Assembly (NCBI GenBank): GCA_902793845.1
Contig: CADBFE010000011.1
Coordinates: forward strand, 1-33,017
DNA from: an uncultured Lachnospiraceae bacterium
GTDB taxonomy: Bacteria > Bacillota > Clostridia > Lachnospirales > Lachnospiraceae
Direction: 5' to 3'
DNA length: 33,017 nucleotides
This document shows, piece after piece, positions 24,014-32,325 of this stretch. The position numbers were made by a program, and so were the translations under genes. Below the pieces are notes generated by a model that worked only from the letters and a program-made list of their open reading frames with translations, was not told the origin of the DNA and made no database searches. How positions within the stretch are numbered: the stretch's first letter is position 1; the number at the start of each line of letters is the position of its first letter.

Positions 24014-27000
24014 ATGGAAAAGCGAAGCACTCAAAAAGAAGGCCGTAACATGTACAGCACCATGCTGGTGCTTATATTCATATTAGTTAATATTGCTGGA
24101 GATTATATTGCCACATATTTTCATCTGCCACTGTGGCTTGACTGTGTAGGTACAATTGCAGCAGCCATTCATTTCGGAGCAGTTATCAGTATCGTCGTAT
24201 CCGGCGCCTCATCCATATTTATGGGTATCATGGGCTCCCAGCATTTCTGGTATATTCCTACAGGTTTTGCTGTAGCATTGATCGTAGGGCTCATTTATCC
24301 AAAGAGCGAGAAAAAAGAGCAGCTCGGCGTGGTCACTCTTGCTCTCGTCGCGGGTCTTGTCTCATCATTTATCAATACCCCCATTGATGTGATCTTTTGC
24401 GGAGGATATACATTAAACCTCTGGGGCGATGCACTAAAGGCCATGCTCGATACATATGTTAATGCATCTAAATTCAGCACTCTGGTAGCAGAGCTCTTTA
24501 TCAATCTGCCTGACAGAGTTTTATCTATTCTCCTTGCCCAGCTCCTCATCGGAGGCTGCGGCAGATTCAGAAAATATTATATCCAGAAGAAAAAGAAATC
24601 AGGCTCTGAGAAAAAGACCGTCTCGATGATACTGATCATCGCTCTGGCAGGTTCTCTGATCGGCGGTATTACTGCCGATGCGTCAGACCTCTATGTGGAA
24701 TACGAGGAGACATATATCGGAGAAAATGAAGGCCTCACAACAGCTGATGCCAATACTGTTGTCCAGACAGATGACGGATATATCTGGGCCGGTACATATT
24801 CTGGCCTGTTCAGATATGACGGTGTATCGTTTGAGGAGATCCAATTTGATGAAAATATCCGTACGGTCAAGGATATCTACGTGGATTCCCGGCACCGTAT
24901 GTGGATTGGATCCAACGAGAGCGGCCTTGTCAGATATAATTTTGACACAAACGAGGTAAAGAGATTCAGTACGGATGAGGGTATGCCCTCAGATACCATC
25001 AGGAAGATCACGGAAGACAAAAACGGAAATATCTATATAGCGACAGACAGAGAACTGACCCGTATATCTGCAGATGATAATGTAAAGAGTTACTATGAGT
25101 GGCCTGATATCGTTGGTGTAGACTCGCTGGCGCCCATGGACGACGGGGGTATGATGGGTGTCACCAGAAGCGGCATCCTCTTTATCATCAAAGATGATAT
25201 CCTCACCTATACAGGCAGTTCCTCAGATGAGGATTACCAGTACGTCTGCGTCTGCGTAAACGGGGATGATGTCATAGTCGGTACTTCAGAGACGACAGTG
25301 GAGCACTTCGTACTTGGGGACGGCGAGCTTGAATATAAGGATGAAATATCCGGATTTGATATGTGTTATTTTAATGATATAGTCTATGACCCGGGTTATG
25401 ACCTGTATTTCTGCTGCTGTGATTCGAGCCACGGATACCTTGATCTCAATATCAGGAAACTGTTTACCTTTGACGGAAATATGTCAGACGGACATTTTGG
25501 TGATGTCTGTGTTGACAGCCAGGGCAATATATGGTTTGCTTCATCGCTCTACGGACTCGTGAAATATTCATATACACCTTTTGTTAATATCCTGCGCAAC
25601 GCCGGTATGCCGGGATATGTGGTAAATGCTTTATATAAAGATGACCATCTGATGTATGTCGGTACAAACGATGGTCTCAAGATCATTGATCTGGCAGACA
25701 ATCATGAAGTCTTTTCTAAGCTGGAGGAATGGGTGGCCGGTGCCAGAGTCCGTAATATTTTTAAGGACAGCAAGGGCACATTGTGGATATCTGAATATGG
25801 AATGGACGGACTCATCTACTGCATGGCAGACGGAACGATCGGGACCATAGATTTTTCGGCTGTAGGGATTGAATCGCCGAGCTGCCGTTTTGCAACAGAG
25901 CTGTCTGACGGACAGATAGTAGTATCGGTCAGAGAGGTTGGCCTGGTATTTATAAAAGATAATGAGATAGTATCGGTGATAGGTGCCGGCGACGGAATGG
26001 CCAACACGACTATCCTCTCATGTTATGAGAGGGAGGACGGTATACTGATGGCCGCTTCTGACGGTGACGGTATATATCTGATCAAAGATGAGCGTATAGT
26101 AGGTCATGTCAGCAAGTCGGAAGGACTCGCCAGCGGTGTGGTCATGAGGATAGTACCATGTGAAAGCGGATTTATCTATGTCACAAGCAACGCCCTTTAT
26201 TATGATGATGGGGAAACCATCAGGCTCCTTGAAAACTTCCCCTTTTATAACAATTTTGATGTGATAATCAGTGATGACAATGTTGCATGGATCACATCGA
26301 GCGGAGGACTATGGGCAGTCAGTCTGGATCAGCTCCTTGCAGACGGAGACTACAACTGTACACTCCTTGACAAGGACTGGGGTCTGACGACGACATTTAA
26401 TTCCAATTCATGGAATATCCTTGACGGGGATATCCTGTACCTGTGCTGCACGGACGGAGTCAGAGCAATTGATATAAACAGCTACAACAAAGCCAATGAT
26501 GATTATCAGCTGAAACTAAAACTCGTGGAGACAACAGGCGGCAATTTTGAAAACTTCGGAGACAGTCTGGTTATACCTGCAGTTACGGGACGTATCACGT
26601 TTCATGTGGCTGTAAACAATTTTACCCTCACAAATCCCCTGATACATTATTATCTCGAGGGAACGGGTGATGACGGCATCACCTGCTATCAGGATGAGAT
26701 CACACCGCTGGCATTTACAAACCTTCCGTACGGTAAATACAAGTTCCACATAGAAGTGATCGATGATATCACAGGCGAGGTTTTAAGGAGCGAGGTAATA
26801 AGCGTTGTCAAAGAGGCACAGATGTATGAGAAACCTTATTTTTCAATATATCTGCTCTTTGTTAACTCTCTGATGCTGATGTATTTCTTCTGGCTGTTTA
26901 TAGCTATGAGGAGCAACGCCAAGCGTATCAGGAATCTGAGGAGAGAGATACATACCGACCCGATGACAGGACTCCTTAACAAGGCGGGCTCTCACAAGAT

Positions 27001-27859
27001 GATGGGAGAAGCGTGTGATAAAGAGACAGGTATATTCCTCATGATCGACCTTGACAGTTTCAAACTGGTAAACGATCTCTACGGTCATGATATGGGTGAC
27101 CGGATACTGATCCGTTTTGCAGAGCTCATCAAAGAGGCCATAAATGAAGATGACTATGCAGGACGACTCGGCGGAGATGAGTTTGTGGCATTCCTTAGGG
27201 ATACCATGAGTGAAGATGATGTGGAGAAGGTATGCCGTCACCTTAACCAGGGTATAGTTAAGTCTGCAAAGGAATATATGGGTGAAGGCATGAATATACC
27301 CCTTGGTGCTTCCATTGGAGCAGCCAAAGTACCGGCAGACGGAAGGGGTATCGAAAAAGTATTCAGATATGCCGACAAGGCTCTCTATAACGTAAAGCAA
27401 AACGGCAAGCACGGATACGCCTTTTATACCAAGGGTGACAATAAGGATAAAGCCCGTGAGAAGAATGATGATAATGACTTAAAGAAGATAAAGCAGATCA
27501 TAGGTGAGCGTAATGAAGGCAAGGGTGCATTTGAGGTCAACTTTGACCGTATGCAGGTACTCTACAAATTTTTAAACAGAGCTGACAAATCAAATAACAG
27601 TACGACAGGTTTTTACAGGATCACTCTCAGTGCAAAAGACGGAGGGGAAGTCCCTGATGAAACAATGGAATTGTTTGATGATATCCTTGTGCGCAGTTTG
27701 GAAAAAACAGATGTCGTCAGCGAGTTTTCGGGCAGCTTCTTTGTACTAAAGGCAGGAGGAGATAATAAAGAACTGCCGGATAAGATAAGGGGGCTCCTTG
27801 AGAGTGAAGGACTTGCAGATAAATATGATATGAATATTGAGGCAGATACAGTAGGCTGA
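24014..27859 (+). CDS. Multi-TM / beta-propeller / Y_Y_Y / tandem GGDEF sensor diguanylate cyclase
   Basis: 1,281 aa. Residues about 1-220 hold several helices; LPLWLDCVGTIAAAIHFGAV recalls S-component-like membrane sensors. Residues about 230-830 are a two-component-regulator-type propeller, with repeats such as GYIWAGTYSGLFRYDG and RMWIGSNESGLVRY, expected outside the cell. A Y_Y_Y domain follows (about 835-935), then a helix (about 943-965). The cytoplasmic GGDEF domain (about 975-1140) has HTDPMTGLLNK and an intact GRLGGDEF but no RxxD inhibitory site. The last 120 residues look like a second, degenerate GGDEF domain with FSGSFFVLK in place of the active site. It should make c-di-GMP in response to an extracellular ligand, perhaps a glycan, by analogy with Bacteroides hybrid sensors. 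ATG 24014 has AAGGGG 5 nt upstream. Confidence 0.9.
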   Translation: MEKRSTQKEGRNMYSTMLVLIFILVNIAGDYIATYFHLPLWLDCVGTIAAAIHFGAVISIVVSGASSIFMGIMGSQHFWYIPTGFAVALIVGLIYPKSEKKEQLGVVTLALVAGLVSSFINTPIDVIFCGGYTLNLWGDALKAMLDTYVNASKFSTLVAELFINLPDRVLSILLAQLLIGGCGRFRKYYIQKKKKSGSEKKTVSMILIIALAGSLIGGITADASDLYVEYEETYIGENEGLTTADANTVVQTDDGYIWAGTYSGLFRYDGVSFEEIQFDENIRTVKDIYVDSRHRMWIGSNESGLVRYNFDTNEVKRFSTDEGMPSDTIRKITEDKNGNIYIATDRELTRISADDNVKSYYEWPDIVGVDSLAPMDDGGMMGVTRSGILFIIKDDILTYTGSSSDEDYQYVCVCVNGDDVIVGTSETTVEHFVLGDGELEYKDEISGFDMCYFNDIVYDPGYDLYFCCCDSSHGYLDLNIRKLFTFDGNMSDGHFGDVCVDSQGNIWFASSLYGLVKYSYTPFVNILRNAGMPGYVVNALYKDDHLMYVGTNDGLKIIDLADNHEVFSKLEEWVAGARVRNIFKDSKGTLWISEYGMDGLIYCMADGTIGTIDFSAVGIESPSCRFATELSDGQIVVSVREVGLVFIKDNEIVSVIGAGDGMANTTILSCYEREDGILMAASDGDGIYLIKDERIVGHVSKSEGLASGVVMRIVPCESGFIYVTSNALYYDDGETIRLLENFPFYNNFDVIISDDNVAWITSSGGLWAVSLDQLLADGDYNCTLLDKDWGLTTTFNSNSWNILDGDILYLCCTDGVRAIDINSYNKANDDYQLKLKLVETTGGNFENFGDSLVIPAVTGRITFHVAVNNFTLTNPLIHYYLEGTGDDGITCYQDEITPLAFTNLPYGKYKFHIEVIDDITGEVLRSEVISVVKEAQMYEKPYFSIYLLFVNSLMLMYFFWLFIAMRSNAKRIRNLRREIHTDPMTGLLNKAGSHKMMGEACDKETGIFLMIDLDSFKLVNDLYGHDMGDRILIRFAELIKEAINEDDYAGRLGGDEFVAFLRDTMSEDDVEKVCRHLNQGIVKSAKEYMGEGMNIPLGASIGAAKVPADGRGIEKVFRYADKALYNVKQNGKHGYAFYTKGDNKDKAREKNDDNDLKKIKQIIGERNEGKGAFEVNFDRMQVLYKFLNRADKSNNSTTGFYRITLSAKDGGEVPDETMELFDDILVRSLEKTDVVSEFSGSFFVLKAGGDNKELPDKIRGLLESEGLADKYDMNIEADTVG

Positions 27860-27898
27860 CAGCCGTTTAGGTAAAAGTATTCCGGAGGGGATTATTGT

Positions 27899-29547
27899 AT
27901 GGGACATGTAAGCACTGAGAAGTATACTTCATTTTTGGAAAAACTTGTGCGTTTTACCCATGAGGAACCGTACAACAGAGAAAACTATGTAGCTTTGATC
28001 CATGAGATATGCAATGATTACAATCTCGCAAAAGGAGTCACCGAGTTTTACACCACGCCCATGATGGAGCAGCGCGGTATCGGAGAGTCACTGTGTGATT
28101 TTGATAACGGAAAAGGCACGAGGATACTGCTGAGATTACGTATAATCACATCTGCCAAAGCAGTCATAATAGGTACCTTATATGTCGATGCAAACGGCGA
28201 TGAATACGACGATACTGATATAGCGCAGCTTGATCTGATGTTCAGGATCATCCTCGGTTTTGTCAGCCGTATGCGACTGATGAGAAAAGTCGAGGAATTT
28301 GGATTTTACGATATGGACGGATATCGCAATTATCGTGCTTTTGCCAGATTCCTTGATGTCAACAATACGGAAAACAAGCTCGGAGGTATGATTGCATTTC
28401 ATTATGATATGCATAATTTTGGGATAATAAACCGTGAGATAGGCAGAGCAAACAGTGATATCGTAATGCATCAGTACTACAATCTGTTAAACAGGACAAT
28501 CGGTGAAGACGGTATCATAGCAAGGCTTGGCGGTGATAAGTTTATAGGTATATTTAAACCTGAACTTAAAGAAAAAATTGTCAAAATATTTTTAGGCACA
28601 AATATCGGATACGGAGATGAATCCGGCAATAAAGTCAGAGTCGCCGTCGGAGCAGGACTGTATGAACTGCCAAATCCTTTTATGCTGAAGGTATACGGGA
28701 ATATAATGGACAAGATCATGATGGCGAGCGGCATTGCCAAGAAGAAGCCTAACGGCGGAGTGGTCGTATACGATGATTCGATGCAGGTTGAAAAAGAAAG
28801 AGTAAAGAGAATTCAGAGCGAATTTACAAATGCAATCCAGAATGAGGAATTTGCCGTTTATTATCAGCCCAAGGTGGATGTAAATACAGGCAGACTCGTG
28901 GGAGCTGAGGCTCTCGCCAGATGGATAAAGGAAGGCAGGGCAGGATAGTGCCACCGATGGAGTTTATCCCCATACTTGAACTAAATTCTCTGATCTCAAA
29001 ACTCGATTTTTATATGCTCGACCATGTGTGCGCCGACATTCGCAGATGGCTCGATGAAGGAAAGGATGTCGTCAGGGTTTCCGTAAACTTTTCGAGAAAA
29101 AATCTGATAGATGCCGATCTGGTAAAAGGCATAATAAATGTGATCGACAGCCATAATGTACCCCACGAGATACACTTTAATGACCTGCGATGTGTTGTAA
29201 ACAGTCTCAGGGAAAAAGGAGTATTTGTCACAGTCGATGACTTTGGTGTAGGATACTCATCCATCAACCTGATAAGGGAAGTCCCCTGGGATGTATTAAA
29301 GGTAGATAAAGGCTTTGTACCTGAAAAGATGGATGATGACAATATCGCAAACAAACTGTTTGCCCATGTAGTCGGCATAGTCCATGATATCGGTATAGAG
29401 TGTGTCATAGAAGGTGTCGAGACGAAAGAACAGCTGGAGATAATAAAGAAAAACGACTGCAGGATAGTTCAGGGATATTACTTTGATAAACCTCTTCCGA
29501 AAACAGATTTTGAGGAGCGTCTGTACAAAAAGGTATATAATATATAA
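27899..29547 (+). pseudogene. GAF-GGDEF-EAL gene broken by a frameshift and an internal deletion
   Basis: The first frame (27899-28948, 349 aa) holds a GAF-like domain (about 1-140), a GGDEF domain with GGDKF, and the start of an EAL domain (VYYQPKV, GAEALARW) before stopping at TAG 28946. The EAL domain continues in the -1 frame (reaching 29547) with VPPMEFIPILE, RVSVNFSRK, TVDDFGVGYSS, VLKVDKGFV, EGVET and QGYYFDKP. The crossover lies between 28922 and 28945, consistent with loss of one base. Near 29165-29185, VPHEIHFNDL lacks about 10 residues where the catalytic ELTE/EITES segment belongs. Two independent lesions indicate a decaying phosphodiesterase, though the GAF-GGDEF part may still be made. 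ATG 27899 has GGAGG, 39 nt after the propeller-GGDEF gene. Confidence 0.8.
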
Positions 29548-29592
29548 AACGATGATGCTAAAGTAAGAGCAGAAATAAATTTGGAGTAATCT

Positions 29593-29597
29593 GGAGG
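29593..29597 (+). promoter_or_regulatory. Ribosome binding site that sets the binding-protein start
   Basis: GGAGG is 8 nt before ATG 29606. The in-frame TTG at 29600 is only 2-3 nt from it and is too close, so the protein starts MWNFF. Confidence 0.65.
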
Positions 29598-29605
29598 TTT
29601 TGGCT

Positions 29606-30718
29606 ATGTGGAATTTTTTCAGGAAAAACCGCATATTAAAAGCCGCAATATTTGCGACGATGTTTTTAACTGCATGCTCGCAGGCTCCTGCGCAAACAGG
29701 CAACGGTGAGAATGCCAGTCTGACAGACCCGGGAGGCGCATCAGGCGTTAGTTCGGCATCTGAGGATGCCATAAGCAGTGCAGTAAACTTTGATCATGAA
29801 CTTGACGGATACAAACCTAAAAAAGATCATTACAATTTTTACTTTACATATAAGACAGTCCATCCATGGTGGGATGCAGTAGCTCTTGGTATGGAAGATG
29901 CCCAGCGGCAGTATCTTGATATGGGCATAACGATCACTTATGAGTATATGGCACCAAACGAGGCATCAGCAGAGGATCAGACCGAGAGGCTCCTGGATGC
30001 GATGGACAGAGATTTTGATGTGATAGGTGTTGATGTTGCTGATGAAGATATTATCTCACCTGTCATAGATGAGATGGTGGACTCAGGGGTCAAAGTAATG
30101 ACTTTTTCAAGTTCCGATGCCGCAGAAGGATGCAGGAGAATAGCGTACGTCGGTAATACCCATAACTACAGGGATGGCGCAGATCTGACAGAAGCCCTAT
30201 GCAAAAAGCTTGATTACAAAGGCAAAGTAGCAATACTGGTAGGAAGTGTCGGTGCTCCGTGTCATGAAGACAGGGCAAAGGGAGCAATGGATACGATAGC
30301 GCAGTATCCTGATATGGAGATAGTCGCTGTGGAGTATGATAATGATTCCATTGATCTGGCGTATGACCTGACTAAACAGATATTAAGCGATTACCCGGAT
30401 CTTGACGGTATCATATGCTGTAATATGAGTAACCCTGTGGGCGCCGCCAGAGCGATCACAGAGCTTGGCAGTGATACGGTTATCGTGGGAATGGATCATG
30501 ACCAGGAGGCTCTGCATTATTTAAAAGACGGCATTATTTACTGTCTTGGTGTACAGGACTGCTATTCCATCGGATTTGATACGATACAGACTGCAGTGAA
30601 GATTGCAGATGGTGTTATGCCCGGTGAATGGTACAGTGAAAAGACAGATGAGCATACTACGATTATTTATCAGGAAGATGCAGCGATAATGCTTGAACTG
30701 CTTTATGGTGATAACTGA
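29606..30718 (+). CDS. Ribose-type periplasmic binding lipoprotein (Peripla_BP_4)
   Basis: 370 aa. A lipoprotein signal ends in FLTAC, followed by an Ala/Gly/Ser linker and a two-lobe type I periplasmic-binding fold. Typical segments are KTVHPWWDAVALGMEDA near the start, a TERLLDAMDRDFDVIGVDV strand-helix unit, VKVMTFSSSD, AYVGNTH, GKVAILVGS, DLDGIICCNMSNPVGAARAI and TVIVGMDHD. Such proteins bind sugars or related small molecules on the outer face of the membrane. There is no ABC permease or ATPase gene nearby. Instead its stop overlaps the ATG of a membrane-bound GGDEF protein (ATGA at 30718), so it probably presents ligand to that sensor. The ligand cannot be named from sequence. Confidence 0.9.
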   Translation: MWNFFRKNRILKAAIFATMFLTACSQAPAQTGNGENASLTDPGGASGVSSASEDAISSAVNFDHELDGYKPKKDHYNFYFTYKTVHPWWDAVALGMEDAQRQYLDMGITITYEYMAPNEASAEDQTERLLDAMDRDFDVIGVDVADEDIISPVIDEMVDSGVKVMTFSSSDAAEGCRRIAYVGNTHNYRDGADLTEALCKKLDYKGKVAILVGSVGAPCHEDRAKGAMDTIAQYPDMEIVAVEYDNDSIDLAYDLTKQILSDYPDLDGIICCNMSNPVGAARAITELGSDTVIVGMDHDQEALHYLKDGIIYCLGVQDCYSIGFDTIQTAVKIADGVMPGEWYSEKTDEHTTIIYQEDAAIMLELLYGDN

Positions 30719-32217
30719 TGAAAAAATATATTACAAAAAAAACATTCATACTGACAGCGATACTTGGCGGTGTCGTATTGATGGTAATGATCATCATTAA
30801 TGCGTTTGTATCAGCAAGGCAAAATACCAGGGCTACTAATGAAGCTGTTTATGAGGTTAGCTCATTTTACCTTGAAGCAATGGCGGACCGTCGTGCAAAA
30901 ACTATCTCCAACCTGATAGACAACAGCTTTGATCAGATGGAAAAGGCTATAGCGTATATTAAAGATGAGGGCATCGATTCCGAGGAGGATCTGCGCATGA
31001 CTCTGGGAAAGATAAAGACGCTGCTCTCACTAAACAGATTTGCCCTTGTAGATGAAAATGATATCGTTCATACCCAGTATACGATGTATACAGGGGGTAG
31101 CAGGCATTCTTTTCTCTCAGATGAAAATATGGATAAGAGAAATGTGAGTACAGTTTCGATATACGGATCCTCAAGACAGATATGTCTTGCTGAGCCTACA
31201 TCAGACCTCGTCATTGATGGCGAACGATATAAAGCCAGCTTTGTGCAGATTAACGTCAATGAACTCATTGACCTCCTGGCATTTGAAGACAGCAAGACAT
31301 ATTTCGGTATATACAGTAAAAACGGAGAAAACCTTTCCGGAACCGAGCTGGGACCTTTTGTATCAACTCATAATCTTTTTGATATCGTAAAAGGCGTGAT
31401 TCCGGAAGATGTATGGACCGAAAATCGTGAAAATTTCCTGAATGCGGTAGAGGGTAGCATCACTTTTACAGCCAATGGCGCGGAAGAGACCATGTGTTAT
31501 GTACCTATAGAGGGTACTGACTGGATGATGGTGGTACTGATTCGTGAGAGTGTTATCCAGGAGAGAATCCGAAGTATAAGTGAGCGAAGCCTTGAGACGA
31601 GCAAAAATCAGATTATATTTACCCTGATCTACTCCGTGGTATTTTTCACAGTGTTATTGCTCATGCTGAAGTCTCTGTTAAATAAGGATATTGAGGCGGA
31701 AAAGGAAAATGCCAAGAATTTCAGAAATATGGCCAATACCGATTCGCTGACAGGCGTGAGAAATAAACATGCATACTCAGAGATGGAAAACCATCTGAAT
31801 CAGATGATCAGGGAAAACAGTATCAATAAACTGGCAGTGGTTGTATGCGATATCAACGGACTAAAGCTTGTCAACGATACTATGGGACATGCGGCAGGAG
31901 ACAAGCTCATAAAAGATGCGAGCTCGATGATCTGTGAGTATTTTAATCACGGAGCCGTCTACAGAATAGGCGGAGATGAGTTTGTGGTTGTCCTGAAAGA
32001 GAAGGGCTATGATACCTTAAACGATGTGCTGACAGAGATAAATAGTGTCATAGAGGATAATATCCAAAAGAAGGAAGTCGTAATAGCCATAGGACATTCC
32101 GAGCTGACACCGGAAGACCAGGTTGTACATGATATATTTGAAAGAGCAGATCAGATGATGTATCAGCGTAAACAGCAGCTAAAGCAGATGGGGGCTCCGA
32201 CAAGGGCCGGCAAATAA
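30718..32217 (+). CDS. Cache-like sensor GGDEF diguanylate cyclase
   Basis: 499 aa. A first helix (about 8-32), an extracellular region of about 265 residues with a Cache-like layout (long helix SNLIDNSFDQMEKAIAYI, a beta core, and MCYVPIEGTDWMMVVLIRE near the end), a second helix (about 297-321) and a cytoplasmic GGDEF domain. The GGDEF part has NTDSLTGVRNKHAY, CDINGLKLVNDTMGH and an intact YRIGGDEF at about 416-422. The RxxD inhibitory site is absent. It should synthesise c-di-GMP under control of the extracellular domain. The start overlaps the stop of the binding-protein gene, so the two are co-translated; a pairing in which the loaded binding protein docks on the extracellular region is inferred. 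No terminator is visible after the stop. Confidence 0.92.
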   Translation: MKKYITKKTFILTAILGGVVLMVMIIINAFVSARQNTRATNEAVYEVSSFYLEAMADRRAKTISNLIDNSFDQMEKAIAYIKDEGIDSEEDLRMTLGKIKTLLSLNRFALVDENDIVHTQYTMYTGGSRHSFLSDENMDKRNVSTVSIYGSSRQICLAEPTSDLVIDGERYKASFVQINVNELIDLLAFEDSKTYFGIYSKNGENLSGTELGPFVSTHNLFDIVKGVIPEDVWTENRENFLNAVEGSITFTANGAEETMCYVPIEGTDWMMVVLIRESVIQERIRSISERSLETSKNQIIFTLIYSVVFFTVLLLMLKSLLNKDIEAEKENAKNFRNMANTDSLTGVRNKHAYSEMENHLNQMIRENSINKLAVVVCDINGLKLVNDTMGHAAGDKLIKDASSMICEYFNHGAVYRIGGDEFVVVLKEKGYDTLNDVLTEINSVIEDNIQKKEVVIAIGHSELTPEDQVVHDIFERADQMMYQRKQQLKQMGAPTRAGK

Positions 32218-32228
32218 ATTTTGGCAGG

Positions 32229-32262
32229 TGCAACACTTTTGCAACACTGACTCTGATAATAT
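32229..32262 (+). promoter_or_regulatory. Second copy of the direct-repeat operator, with -10 element
   Basis: The same 19-mer as at 2500-2518, with TGCAACA half-sites at 32229-32235 and 32240-32246. A -10-like GATAAT (32255-32260) or TAATAT (32257-32262) follows at 8 or 10 nt. There is no TTGACA. Only the 19 bp are conserved; the flanks differ, which points to selection on the site and not to a recent duplication. Confidence 0.55.
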
Positions 32263-32281
32263 ACCCGTGTAACACAGATAA

Positions 32282-32301
32282 CCGGGTATGAGGATACCCG
32301 G
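32282..32301 (+). other. Leader hairpin before the last gene
   Basis: CCGGGTAT and ATACCCGG form a perfect 8-bp stem with a GAGG loop, ending 11 nt before the AAGGAG ribosome binding site. There is no T-run, so it is not a terminator. ATACCCG also occurs at 32261-32267 and could pair with the same CGGGTAT, but those bases may lie in the promoter and not in the RNA. Confidence 0.5.
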
Positions 32302-32325
32302 ACATAGTATAAAAGGAGAAAAGCA

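Noticed and set aside
28922-28948. Programmed -1 frameshift in the GAF-GGDEF-EAL gene
   Set aside because: No X-XXY-YYZ slippery heptamer was found in the crossover window, no strong downstream stem was noticed, and a second lesion removes a catalytic segment. A pseudogene is the simpler reading.
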